Source: Ferrovibrio sp046297595 (GTDB lineage: Bacteria; Pseudomonadota; Alphaproteobacteria; Ferrovibrionales; Ferrovibrionaceae). Taken from it: a stretch of 64,000 bases of DNA. Position 1 is the stretch's first letter. Each line of letters starts with the position of its first letter. The DNA is taken from contig NZ_JBKBHT010000003.1 in assembly GCF_046297595.1 (NCBI RefSeq), forward strand, positions 496,001 to 560,000, given 5' to 3'. A program made the position numbers and the translations under genes. Under the pieces are notes generated by a model. It had not been told where the DNA came from and searched no databases. It saw only the letters and a program-made list of their open reading frames with translations. This document shows positions 16,959 through 25,258 of this stretch, in pieces.

Positions 16959-18121
16959 TCGAGCAGCGATTTCATCACGGCATAAAGTTCGGATTTCGCC
17001 TCGAAACCCACGCCGGGGATCTGCGGCAGGCCGACATAGCCGTCTTCCACCGCGATGCCGTCGGCGAAACCGCCGAAGGGCTTGAACACGTCGGGATAAC
17101 TTTCGTTGCCGCCCAGATGCAGGCCGGCCGCGATGTTGAGCGACATCTGGTGCCCGCCATGGGGCACCACACGCCGCGTGGACCAGCCGTGATCCTTCAG
17201 CATGTCGAGCGTGCGCAGGTACTCCACCAGGCCATAAGACAGCGCGCAGTCGAATTGCAGCCAGTCGCGGTCGGGTCGCATGCCGCCGAAGCGGATCAGG
17301 TTGCGCGCATCCTGCATCGAGAACAGGTTCTCGCCGGTGGCCATCGGCCTGTCGTAATGCTTCGCCAGCTCGGCCTGCAGCGCATAATCCAGCGGATCGC
17401 CCACTTCCTCGTACCAGAATAAGTCGTAGGGCAGCAGCGCCTTGCCGTATTCGATGGCGGTGGCCAGATCAAAACGGCCGTTGACGTCGACGCAGAGATT
17501 GCGCCCCTCGCCCACGATCCCGATCACGGCCTCGATGCGGCGGAGGTCTTCCGCCAGCGATGCGCCGCCGATCTTCATTTTCACGACGCGGTAGCCGCGG
17601 TCGCGATAACTCTTCATCTCGTCCTGCAGGGCGGTCAGGTCCTTGCCGGGGTAGTAATAGCCGCCGGCGGCATAGACCCAGACGCGATCATCGGCCACGC
17701 CGTTGCGGTAGCGGTCGGCCAGCAGGCGCCAGAGCGGCACACCCGCGATCTTGGCCACGGCATCCCACACCGCCATGTCGAGCGTACCGACCGCCACCGA
17801 GCGTTCGCCATGGCCGCCCGGCTTCTCGTTGGTCATCAGGGTTTTCCAGATGGCAAACGGATCGAGATTGTTGTTGGCGGTATCGACCAGCGTATCGGGA
17901 TCGGCGTCCATCAGGCGCGGCAGGAAGCGCTCGCGCATCAAGGCGCCCTGGCCGTAGCGGCCGTTGGAATTGAAGCCGAAGCCCACCACCGGTTTGCCGT
18001 CGCGGACCACATCGGTGATCACGGCGACGACCGAGCAAGTCATTTTCGAGAAATCGATATAGGCATTGGCGATCGGCGAGGCGATCGAGACGGTTTTCTC
18101 GCGGACTTCAACGATGCGCAT
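16955..18121 (-). CDS. tarD: D(-)-tartrate dehydratase (enolase superfamily)
   Basis: 388 residues, very close in length and in many diagnostic stretches to the characterised D-tartrate dehydratase of Bradyrhizobium (SPIANAYIDFSKM, NEKPGGHGERSVAVGT, RVVKMKIGGA, WYEEVGDPLDYALQAELA, PHGGHQMSLNIAAGLHLGGN). The KMKIGG lysine and the HGGH histidine are the expected acid/base residues, and VDVNGRF, EEVGD and TGEN supply Mg ligands. The enzyme dehydrates D-tartrate to oxaloacetate. No tartrate transporter or regulator is adjacent. Confidence 0.9.
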   Translation of the reverse strand: MRIVEVREKTVSIASPIANAYIDFSKMTCSVVAVITDVVRDGKPVVGFGFNSNGRYGQGALMRERFLPRLMDADPDTLVDTANNNLDPFAIWKTLMTNEKPGGHGERSVAVGTLDMAVWDAVAKIAGVPLWRLLADRYRNGVADDRVWVYAAGGYYYPGKDLTALQDEMKSYRDRGYRVVKMKIGGASLAEDLRRIEAVIGIVGEGRNLCVDVNGRFDLATAIEYGKALLPYDLFWYEEVGDPLDYALQAELAKHYDRPMATGENLFSMQDARNLIRFGGMRPDRDWLQFDCALSYGLVEYLRTLDMLKDHGWSTRRVVPHGGHQMSLNIAAGLHLGGNESYPDVFKPFGGFADGIAVEDGYVGLPQIPGVGFEAKSELYAVMKSLLD

Positions 18122-18205
18122 GCGACGCTCCTGCTCTGGCGGCGTGTCGCAGCATAGGTCGTTTGGGAAACGCTATACAGGGGCGCGGCAAGAGGCGCGC
18201 CCGGA

Positions 18206-19042
18206 TCACGCCTCGCGCAGGTCGGCGGCGACGGGGGCGATCTGCTCGGCCAGGAAGCGCGCCAGTTCGGCGCGGCTTTTCGGGCTGCGCAGGATGCGCT
18301 CATCCTGCGGATTGGACAGGAAACCCGTCTCGATCAGCACCGAGGGGATCGCGGGCGAACGCAACACGGCGAAATTGGCCTGCCGCATCGGGTTTTCCAG
18401 CAGCTGCACGCGGCGGCCGACACCGGTGATGATACGGCGCTTGGCAGAGAGCGAGGCATTGTGGCTGTGGCGGCGGGCCAGGTCGATCAGGATGGCTGCC
18501 GTCTGCTTGTCGGTGGCGCCGGTATCGAAGCCATAGATGGCATCCACCTGGTTCTCACGGTCGGCCAGCCGGCGGGCGAAATCGTCCGAGGCCTTGTCGG
18601 CGCGGCTGTAGGCCGACAGGCCGCGCGCGCCGCGATTGGGGGCCGCATCGGCATGGATCGAGATGAACAGGTCGGCGCCTTTGTCATGGGCGAAAGCGAC
18701 CCGGCTGGGCAGCGGGATATAGGCATCGCGGTCCCGGGTCATGAACACCCTGATGTCGGGATTGCTGCCCAGCATCTGGCGGATGCTCTGGCAGATCGAC
18801 AGCGTGACGTCCTTTTCCTCGGTGCCGGTCACGCCGATGGCACCGGGATCGCGACCGCCATGGCCCGGATCGAGCACCACGACGGCCGGCGGCCGTTTCG
18901 GCGCCGGCCTGGCGCCCACCGATGGCTTGCTGCCCGGAACCGGCACGCTCCCCTTGCGTGCGGCGGCCTGTCCCGGCGCCGCGAAAGCGGCACTGCCGAG
19001 CAGCCCGAGCAGGGAAGAGATCACCAAGCGTCGCGTATACAT
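18206..19042 (-). CDS. N-acetylmuramoyl-L-alanine amidase (Amidase_3/AmiC type)
   Basis: 278 residues with an N-terminal export signal containing a twin-Arg-like MYTRRLVISS and an AFA/QAA cleavage region. After a Pro-rich linker the amidase domain has its zinc ligands (His in DPGHGGRDPGA, Glu in TEEKDV, His in SIHADA) and catalytic Glu in VLIETGFLSN. It cleaves the bond between N-acetylmuramic acid and L-alanine during cell separation. No LysM or AMIN domain is visible, so its localisation must come from other signals. It precedes tarD with an 84-bp gap. Confidence 0.94.
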   Translation of the reverse strand: MYTRRLVISSLLGLLGSAAFAAPGQAAARKGSVPVPGSKPSVGARPAPKRPPAVVVLDPGHGGRDPGAIGVTGTEEKDVTLSICQSIRQMLGSNPDIRVFMTRDRDAYIPLPSRVAFAHDKGADLFISIHADAAPNRGARGLSAYSRADKASDDFARRLADRENQVDAIYGFDTGATDKQTAAILIDLARRHSHNASLSAKRRIITGVGRRVQLLENPMRQANFAVLRSPAIPSVLIETGFLSNPQDERILRSPKSRAELARFLAEQIAPVAADLREA

Positions 19043-19183
19043 GCCTTGTCCATCGACCGAATCGGTTGAGCGCGCGAATCGGTTGTCTTGGCGGGACGAT
19101 AAACGCCCGCGGGACTCCCCGGCAAGGACAGTCCGCGCTCAGGCTGCCAAGAGATGGTGAACGCTTGGTTAAAATTGGACGAG
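19043..19183. other. Intergenic with an 11-bp direct repeat
   Basis: 141 bp between the phosphodiesterase stop and the amidase start. An 11-base direct repeat (CGAATCGGTTG) occurs at 19058-19068 and 19075-19085, 17 bp apart centre to centre and 16 bp upstream of the amidase ATG. This could be a tandem regulator site or part of the promoter; no binding protein is assigned. Confidence 0.45.
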
Positions 19184-20332
19184 TTAGCGGCCTCGGGCCC
19201 GCACCGCCATATCGGGAAAATCGCTGAACAGCCCATCCACGCCAAGGTCGAAGTAAGCCTGGTATTCCTTCAGGGGGTCCCCTTTGAAATCCGAAGCCAG
19301 GCGGCGCGGTTCGCTGCGGAAGGTCCAGGTATGGACGAACAGGCCCACGGCATGGGCATCGCGCACCACGTCGCTGGGCGGCACCAATACACGATCGCGG
19401 TCGTCCAGCGTGCCGTCGCCATTCAGGTCGTCGGGTTTGCCGTCGTTGTCGCGGTCGAGCTGACGGGCCGAGCGCAAATAGGGCTTCCACGGTCCGACGC
19501 CATCGGCATAGGTCTTGATCTCGGCGAGACCGGCTTTGCCGACCAGATCCTTGAAGCTCCGCTTGTCGCCGGCCACGACAAAGTCGTAGGGCTGGGCGTA
19601 GGGCGCTACGAGCACGATGTTGCCGTCCTTGTCGATGCTATCGGCATCCACCAGCTGCACCAGGCGCACATTCGTCTTGCCGCGCAGGTATTTCAGGTTG
19701 GCGGTCTCGAAGCTCTGGATGATCACCGGCGCGGTCTTTTCGGTCCAGCCCTCGGCCTTGAGTGCGGCAAGCAGACGATCTTCCAGCTTGAGGCCGATCT
19801 GGTCATGGAAGGTGGGATGCTTGGTCTCGGGGTAGATGCCGACGGTGCGACCGATGCGGGCCGATTCCGCCTTCACCAGGGCAATCACCTCCTGCAGTGT
19901 CGGAATCTGGAACTGACCATTCTTGGACTGGTCGCGCTCGGCGAAAGCCTGTTTGGCCCGCAGCGTCTTGATCTCGGCAAGGGTGAAATCGCCGGCGAAC
20001 CAGTCAGTGGTGTCGATGCCATCGACCTTTTTCGTGACCTTGCGGCTGGCGAATTCCGGCCGGTCGGCCACATCGGTGGTGCCGCTCAGCATGGGTTCGT
20101 GGCGGGCGATCAGCACGCCGTCCCTGGTGGCAACCAGGTCGGGCTCGATGAAATCGGCGCCCATCTCGATGGCCAGCTTGTAGGCTTCCAGCGTGTGTTC
20201 GGGCAGATAGCCGCTGGCGCCGCGATGGCCGATCACCAGCGGCGGCTGGCCGTTGAGGGTGGGCTGCTGGGCCAAGGCAACAGATGATGAGGCCAGCAAC
20301 AGGACCACGGCAGAGAAAAAGGCGCGCAACAT
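19184..20332 (-). CDS. Glycerophosphodiester phosphodiesterase, periplasmic (GlpQ-like)
   Basis: 382 residues, started at MLRAFFSAVVLLLASSSVAL because a Sec signal peptide (cut near ALA-QQ) begins there. The GDPD catalytic set is present: GHRGASGYLPEHT, EPDLVATRDGVLIARHE with the metal-binding Glu, Asp and His. Later, a WTFRSE and VDGLFSDFPD are typical. It hydrolyses glycerophosphodiesters to glycerol 3-phosphate. Between the catalytic core and the end there is an inserted DRDNDGKPDD...NGDGTLDDRD segment resembling paired EF-hand/dockerin-like calcium loops. Confidence 0.92.
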   Translation of the reverse strand: MLRAFFSAVVLLLASSSVALAQQPTLNGQPPLVIGHRGASGYLPEHTLEAYKLAIEMGADFIEPDLVATRDGVLIARHEPMLSGTTDVADRPEFASRKVTKKVDGIDTTDWFAGDFTLAEIKTLRAKQAFAERDQSKNGQFQIPTLQEVIALVKAESARIGRTVGIYPETKHPTFHDQIGLKLEDRLLAALKAEGWTEKTAPVIIQSFETANLKYLRGKTNVRLVQLVDADSIDKDGNIVLVAPYAQPYDFVVAGDKRSFKDLVGKAGLAEIKTYADGVGPWKPYLRSARQLDRDNDGKPDDLNGDGTLDDRDRVLVPPSDVVRDAHAVGLFVHTWTFRSEPRRLASDFKGDPLKEYQAYFDLGVDGLFSDFPDMAVRARGR

Positions 20333-20427
20333 GGAAGACGCTCCGGGAAGATTCGAACCGGAGCACAGGAAAGCAGATTTCTGTGACAGTTGATCACATG
20401 CATCCCGCATAGGGGAGCATGCAGGAC

Positions 20428-21405
20428 TCACTCGACCGTGTATTTCGCCCGTACGTCGTATTTGTGCGACTTCACCCAGCCCTCGATCAGCTTTTCGAGC
20501 GCCGAATTGGGTTTCTCGGGCAATACGATCTTAAGCTTCACATATTGGTCGCCGCGCTGGTCGGACGCGCCGCCCTTGAGCGGAAAACCACGACCCTTCA
20601 GCCGCAGGGTGGTGCCCGAACTGGCGCCCTTGGGCACGGCGACGGCCACCATGCCGTCGATGGTGGGCACGGCGATCTTGGCGCCCAGCACGGCCTCGTC
20701 GAGCGTGACCGGCAGTTCGAGATGGATGTCGTCGCCCTGGCGGGTGAAGAAGGGATGCGGCTCGACCGTCACCTCGATCAGCGCGTCGCCCGCCTCGCCG
20801 CCATTGCGCCCGGCATCGCCCTGGTGGCGCAGGCGGATCTGCTGGCCATCGACCAGGCCGGCCGGAATGGTGACATCGAGTTGCTTGGCGTCGGGCATGG
20901 TCAGCCGGCGCTTGCAGCCGCGCGCGGCATCCAGGAAACCGATTTTCAGGTTGAAATGGCGGTCGGCACCGCGCATCGGCCGGTTGGCCCTTGCCCCGGG
21001 GCCGGCGCCCGCACCGCTACGCGTGCGCCGCATCTGGCCGAAAATCTCGTCGAAGATATCCTCGCCGCCATTTTCAAAACCGCCGAAACCGAAATCGGCG
21101 TTGCCGCCGAACGGGCCACGGCCTCCGCGCGCACCGGCACCGGCACCGCCGCGGAAACCGCCCTGGAACCCGCGTGCGCGCGGCTGGCCGGCGGCATCGA
21201 TCTCGCCGCGATCGTATTTGCCGCGCTTTTCGGCATCGCCGAGGATGTCGTAAGCGGCCGAGACTTCCTTGAACCGCTCGGCAGCCTTGGCATTGTCCGG
21301 ATTGCGGTCGGGGTGCAGTTCCTTGGCCAGCTTGCGGTAGGCCTTGCGCAGATCGTCCTGACTGACGCCGCGCGCCACGCCCAGCACTTCGTAGGGATCA
21401 CGCAT
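20428..21405 (-). CDS. DnaJ-class co-chaperone without zinc finger (CbpA-like)
   Basis: 325 residues. The J domain covers residues 1-65 with HPD at 31-33, which stimulates DnaK ATPase. Residues about 75-145 are Gly/Arg/Phe rich (QGGFRGGAGAGARGGRG). The C-terminal peptide-binding domains follow (LDVTIPAGLVDGQQIRLRHQG; LDEAVLGAKIAVPTIDG). The Cys-rich zinc finger of DnaJ is absent, so it belongs with type II/CbpA co-chaperones. The phosphodiesterase starts 95 bp downstream on the same strand; Sel1 and glycine-zipper genes lie upstream. Confidence 0.93.
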   Translation of the reverse strand: MRDPYEVLGVARGVSQDDLRKAYRKLAKELHPDRNPDNAKAAERFKEVSAAYDILGDAEKRGKYDRGEIDAAGQPRARGFQGGFRGGAGAGARGGRGPFGGNADFGFGGFENGGEDIFDEIFGQMRRTRSGAGAGPGARANRPMRGADRHFNLKIGFLDAARGCKRRLTMPDAKQLDVTIPAGLVDGQQIRLRHQGDAGRNGGEAGDALIEVTVEPHPFFTRQGDDIHLELPVTLDEAVLGAKIAVPTIDGMVAVAVPKGASSGTTLRLKGRGFPLKGGASDQRGDQYVKLKIVLPEKPNSALEKLIEGWVKSHKYDVRAKYTVE

Positions 21406-21435
21406 CTTCGTCGCTCCCCCGCACCAGGCCCGGCT

Positions 21436-22434
21436 TCATTGCCGCGTCTCCGTCTCTGCACCGGGCCGGCCTTCCGGCTCGAGCTTTTCGGTATCATCGC
21501 GGTTTTCGGCGGCATTGAACAGGTCGGGGATCGAAACTCCGCCGCCCGATGTGATGGCGGAATAAAAGCGGCCGAGCAGACCCGGCGATTCCCGCCCGAC
21601 ATCCGCCGGCGTTTCGGCATCCGTTTTGACATCTGCCTCGGCCGTGGCACTGGCAGGTTTTGCTTCCTGCTCCACGCTGGCCGGCGGCGGGTTCTGCGCA
21701 GCGGGACTCTGGACGGCCGGAGCCTGGACAGTCGGGTTCTGGACAGCCGGACTCTGGGCCGGCGGACTTTGGGCCTCCAGAGCGCCGGCAGCGCTGCTTT
21801 CCGTCTTGTTATCGCCGCCCGCGGCCTTGGGTGACGCCGCCTCGCCCTGCGGCTTGGCCGCACCATCGCCGTCGCGGCGCATCACCATCAGCGACAGGCG
21901 TTCCAGCGCATCGGGCTGCCCGGCCTTGGCGGCGTTGTTGTACCAGCCCAGCGCGATGGCCTCGTTCTTCTCGACACCAAGGCCGAGTTCGTACATCAGG
22001 CCGAGGTTATACTGCGCCACCGCATGGCCCTGTTTGGCGGCCGCCTCGAACCATTTATGCGCCTCGGCATAATCGATGCTGACGCCTTCGTCGCCCTGCA
22101 GATAGATTGCCGCCAGATTGGCCTGCGCGCGGGCAAAGCCGGTTTCGGCGGCGCGACGATACCAGTGCATGGCCTGCTGGATGTCGCGCTCCACGCCCTG
22201 GCCCCAGCGATAGAGATGCCCCAGATTGCGCATGGCGGCGACGTCGCCGCGCTCGGCCAGCGGCGCCCAGGCCGCATAGGCGCCGGCATAATCGCCGGCT
22301 TCATAGGCTTTCACGCCTTCGGCGAAACCGGCCCAGGCCTGCGGCGATACCAGCAGCAGAGCCGCGGCACAGAGGCCGGCCGCCGCGATCCGGCGTATCG
22401 CAGCCCGGGGGCAGGTCATGGCGGTGTCGATCAC
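21436..22434 (-). CDS. Sel1-repeat (SLR) protein, exported
   Basis: 332 residues starting from a GTG that overlaps the upstream stop (GTGA); an internal ATG (22419) could also serve. A signal peptide ends near AWA-GF. Residues about 35-190 contain five Sel1-like repeats (for example AMRNLGHLYRWGQGVERDIQ, AQYNLGLMYELGLGVEKNEA). Sel1 repeats form a solenoid for protein contacts. The rest is a Pro/Ala/Gln-rich tail with a short near-repeat (QSPPAQSPAVQNPTVQAPAV) and a conserved-looking acidic end. Likely a periplasmic scaffold; target unknown. Confidence 0.88.
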   Translation of the reverse strand: MIDTAMTCPRAAIRRIAAAGLCAAALLLVSPQAWAGFAEGVKAYEAGDYAGAYAAWAPLAERGDVAAMRNLGHLYRWGQGVERDIQQAMHWYRRAAETGFARAQANLAAIYLQGDEGVSIDYAEAHKWFEAAAKQGHAVAQYNLGLMYELGLGVEKNEAIALGWYNNAAKAGQPDALERLSLMVMRRDGDGAAKPQGEAASPKAAGGDNKTESSAAGALEAQSPPAQSPAVQNPTVQAPAVQSPAAQNPPPASVEQEAKPASATAEADVKTDAETPADVGRESPGLLGRFYSAITSGGGVSIPDLFNAAENRDDTEKLEPEGRPGAETETRQ

Positions 22435-22958
22435 CCGTTGACGATCTTCCAGCTGCCGTCCGGCTGGCGGCAGGCGGTGCCATAAGCCTGTTCGGTCTTG
22501 CCGCCGACGGTGACGGTCTGCTGGAATTCGCGGCAGTAATCGCCATTTGCCGCCGTGCCCTCGCGGGTCGGCGTCACGGTGCCGGAATTGCCGCTGTCGG
22601 GATTGCGCCAGGAAATGGTCTGGCCGACCGGGGCGGTGGTCGCCTTCTGGCTGGCCTTTTCCATCTCCGCCTTGTCGGCCTTGTCGAGCGACGATCCGAT
22701 CTGGTTGCCGAGATAGGCACCCGCCAGCGCGCCGGCGGCCACGCCGACCAGTCGGCCGGTGCCCTTGCCGAACTGGGCACCCAGCACGGCGCCGCCAACT
22801 GCGCCCAGTACAGTGCCGACATTCTCCTTGTTCAACTCAGGCCCCTGGCCATTGTTCTGGCAGCCGGCCAAGCCGAGACTGGCGACGACGGCAGGAAGCA
22901 GGAAAAAACGCGACAACCGGAACGGCTTGCGGGCCGGATGGGTCGGGGTGGCAGGCAT
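22431..22958 (-). CDS. Glycine-zipper outer-membrane lipoprotein
   Basis: 175 residues. The lipobox LAGC follows a hydrophobic run, so the mature N-terminus (Cys about 33) is lipidated. Residues about 46-92 are a glycine-zipper (VGTVLGAVGGAVLGAQFGKG then GVAAGALAGAYLGNQIG), known from 17-kDa surface antigens and Omp-stabilising lipoproteins. The C-terminal part (REFQQTVTVGGKTEQAYGTA) resembles the RT0821/Lpp0805 surface-protein family. Coupled by overlap to the Sel1 gene. Confidence 0.88.
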   Translation of the reverse strand: MPATPTHPARKPFRLSRFFLLPAVVASLGLAGCQNNGQGPELNKENVGTVLGAVGGAVLGAQFGKGTGRLVGVAAGALAGAYLGNQIGSSLDKADKAEMEKASQKATTAPVGQTISWRNPDSGNSGTVTPTREGTAANGDYCREFQQTVTVGGKTEQAYGTACRQPDGSWKIVNG

Positions 22959-23140
22959 AATAATCGTCCTCGCAACAGGGGCGGCCGACAGCGCCGCCGA
23001 ATCAGGCGCTTTAGTATATTGGTCGGGTTAACGCCGCTGCAAGGAGGGGGCTGTGGCGGATCGCCGCGGAAAACCCGCGTGCGAACCGGTCTGGCAGACC
23101 GTCCGGGCCAACTAAGACGGCAGGACCGGTAGGCCCCGGC

Positions 23141-24367
23141 TCAGGATTTGCCGAAAAAGTCGATATTGCTGAACAGCGGCGATGGCTCGTCGGCCAGGCG
23201 GGAGCCGTCAAACATCTCCAGCCCGTTCGACTTCATGATCGAGCGGATGGTGCGGATATAGTCGGCGCCGCGCACCGAATAGCGGTGCAGCTGACCGGCC
23301 AGCTGATAGCTGTCGAGATCGTCGCCACGGGCGCGCATGCTGGCGCGCTTGTCGCGGAACTCGCGATAGCTCGATTTGCTGTTCAGGTTGCGCATATAGG
23401 CCGCGACCGACTGTTCCAGGCTGCGGAAGCGCTGCACTTCATAGGTTTCGCCGTCCGGGCGGTTCTCCGGCACGATGCCGTTGCCGGGAATCCAGGTCCA
23501 CTGGCCGAACACCGCGTTGCCGAGCAGGGCGAAGCGCGACGTGCCCCAGCCCGATTCCTCGATCGACTGCGCCAGCGCCAGCGCCGGCGGAATCACGTCG
23601 AGACGGTTGAGCAGCTCGGCAGTGTCGACCTCATCGAGGCCGTACTGGTCGGAAATCTGCCGCAGCCAGGCGTCGTCGCGCGCCGCCAGGGTGGCGCCGC
23701 GCTGCAGGCGTTCATGCAGGCGTTCGACGCGCTCGCGGTTGGCGGCTATGCGCTCGTTCTCGCGCAGGATATGCGGCAGCATCACCTTGATGAAGGCGCG
23801 CTTGCGCTTTTCGGTGATATTGACGTCGGCGATGTCGATGGGCAGCGCGGCAAGGAAAATGCGCGGCACTTCCAGATGACCGCCAGGGCTGCGCAGATCG
23901 GCGAGATCAAAACCTTCCTGCTCGAACTTGCGCAGCATGGCATCCACCGTGCGGTCGGTCTGCGCGCGCAGGGCAGTGCGATGCGGCGAGAGCTGGCGCA
24001 CTTCAGCGAACCGGCGCGAGGCCTCTTCCGGATTGATCGGCGCGACCTCGGCGGACTGGGCGCGGGTGTCCTTTTGCTGGGCCTTGCCGGCATCGGCAAC
24101 CGCGCGCGGCTCGACCACGGCACGCCAATCGAGCTGGGCGATCTGGCGCAGGCGGTCCCAGGCCTCGTTCACGCCTTCGCCCATGGATGCATGCTCAGAC
24201 GCCGGCTGCGCCTGCATGTCGGGGACACGGGCGAGCTGGCGGCTGGACAACAGGCCTACACCGATACCGGAAACCAGGCCGACGGCCAGAAGAAGGCCAA
24301 AGCCGGCAAGAATCAGACGCACATCAGAGCCGATGGCAAGCAACCGCTGATCGCGATTAGCCGTCAT
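23141..24367 (-). CDS. Membrane-anchored Bax-like glucosaminidase
   Basis: 408 residues. One N-terminal transmembrane helix (LILAGFGLLLAVGLVSGIGV) makes a type II protein with the rest in the periplasm. The C-terminal domain from about residue 250 carries ALAQSIEESGWGTSRFALLGNAV with the catalytic Glu (E270/E271), matching E. coli Bax and the flagellar/lysozyme-like glucosaminidase fold; GNAVFGQWTW and SKSSYREFRDKR follow. It would cut the glycan backbone of peptidoglycan. The N-terminal about 230 residues are coiled-coil-like and uncharacterised. Confidence 0.88.
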   Translation of the reverse strand: MTANRDQRLLAIGSDVRLILAGFGLLLAVGLVSGIGVGLLSSRQLARVPDMQAQPASEHASMGEGVNEAWDRLRQIAQLDWRAVVEPRAVADAGKAQQKDTRAQSAEVAPINPEEASRRFAEVRQLSPHRTALRAQTDRTVDAMLRKFEQEGFDLADLRSPGGHLEVPRIFLAALPIDIADVNITEKRKRAFIKVMLPHILRENERIAANRERVERLHERLQRGATLAARDDAWLRQISDQYGLDEVDTAELLNRLDVIPPALALAQSIEESGWGTSRFALLGNAVFGQWTWIPGNGIVPENRPDGETYEVQRFRSLEQSVAAYMRNLNSKSSYREFRDKRASMRARGDDLDSYQLAGQLHRYSVRGADYIRTIRSIMKSNGLEMFDGSRLADEPSPLFSNIDFFGKS

Positions 24368-24485
24368 GGGTCAAACCTCCACAGTTCTCAGCGCCAGTTC
24401 CCTTCGACGCAGCCGACAAACACGTCGGACTGCGCCGGGCGCTGCCCTTGTGCGATCCCCCACCAGGAAACGCGTGAAAACCCGT

Positions 24486-24508
24486 CCGGTTCCGTGACCC
24501 GGAACCGG
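24486..24508 (-). terminator. Weak candidate terminator after the NfuA-like gene
   Basis: Perfect 9-bp stem (CCGGTTCCG and CGGAACCGG) with a 5-base loop. On the minus strand, ACGGGTTTTC follows the stem, so a T run starts only after a few bases, making termination uncertain. It sits just after the minus-strand gene ending at 24516. Confidence 0.4.
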
Positions 24509-24515
24509 GGGGCGA

Positions 24516-25085
24516 CTAAACTGCCCGAACCTCGGAAACCTCGGGCACGTAATGCTTCAGCATGTTCTCGATGCCGTAGCGCAAGGTTGCCGTCGAACTG
24601 GGGCAACCGGCACAGGAACCCTGCATATGCAGGTAGACGACGCCGCGTTCGAAACCGCGAAACACGATGTCGCCGCCATCCTGGGCGACCGCGGGACGCA
24701 CCCGCGTGTCGATCAATTCCTTGATCTGCAGAACGATCTGGCTGTCGGCCGGATCGAAAGTCTCGTTACCGGCCGGGCCTTCGCCGCCGGCATCGATCAC
24801 CGGCAGGCCCGCCATGAAATGCTCCATGATGGCGCCCAGCAGAGCCGGTTTCAGCGCGGTCCAATCCTGGTCCGCCGCCTTGGTGACGGTGATGAAGTCG
24901 CTGCCGAGGAAAACGCCATCGACGCCATCCACCGCGAACAGCCGCACCGCCAGCGGCGAAACCTTGGCGGTTTCGGCGTCGGTGAAGGCAGCCGAACCGG
25001 CAGAGAAATCCTGCGGCAGCACGGCGCGGCCGGGAAGGAATTTCAGGGTCGCCGGATTGGGCGTGGTTTCGGTCTGGATAAACAT
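24516..25085 (-). CDS. NfuA-like Fe-S cluster scaffold/carrier protein
   Basis: 189 residues started at MFIQTETTPNPATLKFLPG, the standard start of the Nfu N-terminal domain (residues 1-87). The C-terminal NifU domain (from about 115) includes RPAVAQDGGDIVF and MQGSCAGCPSS with the CxxC at C158 and C161 that bridges a 4Fe-4S cluster in a dimer. It delivers clusters to target enzymes. Found next to trpS/murJ/glnD regions in many alphaproteobacteria. It is divergent from the adenylate cyclase gene. Confidence 0.94.
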   Translation of the reverse strand: MFIQTETTPNPATLKFLPGRAVLPQDFSAGSAAFTDAETAKVSPLAVRLFAVDGVDGVFLGSDFITVTKAADQDWTALKPALLGAIMEHFMAGLPVIDAGGEGPAGNETFDPADSQIVLQIKELIDTRVRPAVAQDGGDIVFRGFERGVVYLHMQGSCAGCPSSTATLRYGIENMLKHYVPEVSEVRAV

Positions 25086-25258
25086 CACTGGGTCCGTAAA
25101 AGGTGACTGGAAATTGGTCGGGGGGTCCGCAAATATCAAGACCAAAGGCAAGGGCAAAACTATGGCAAAGCAAGATTGTTGCCGATTGCCACCCTCTGTT
25201 TGGAAGATTTTTAACCAATGTGGATAGAATCGCGGGTTTTCCCCAAGGCTGTGGAGCA

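Noticed and set aside
22959..23140. Possible small RNA or tRNA in the gap before the glycine-zipper gene
   Set aside because: Short GC-rich hairpins only; no cloverleaf, no T-run and no conserved motif seen.
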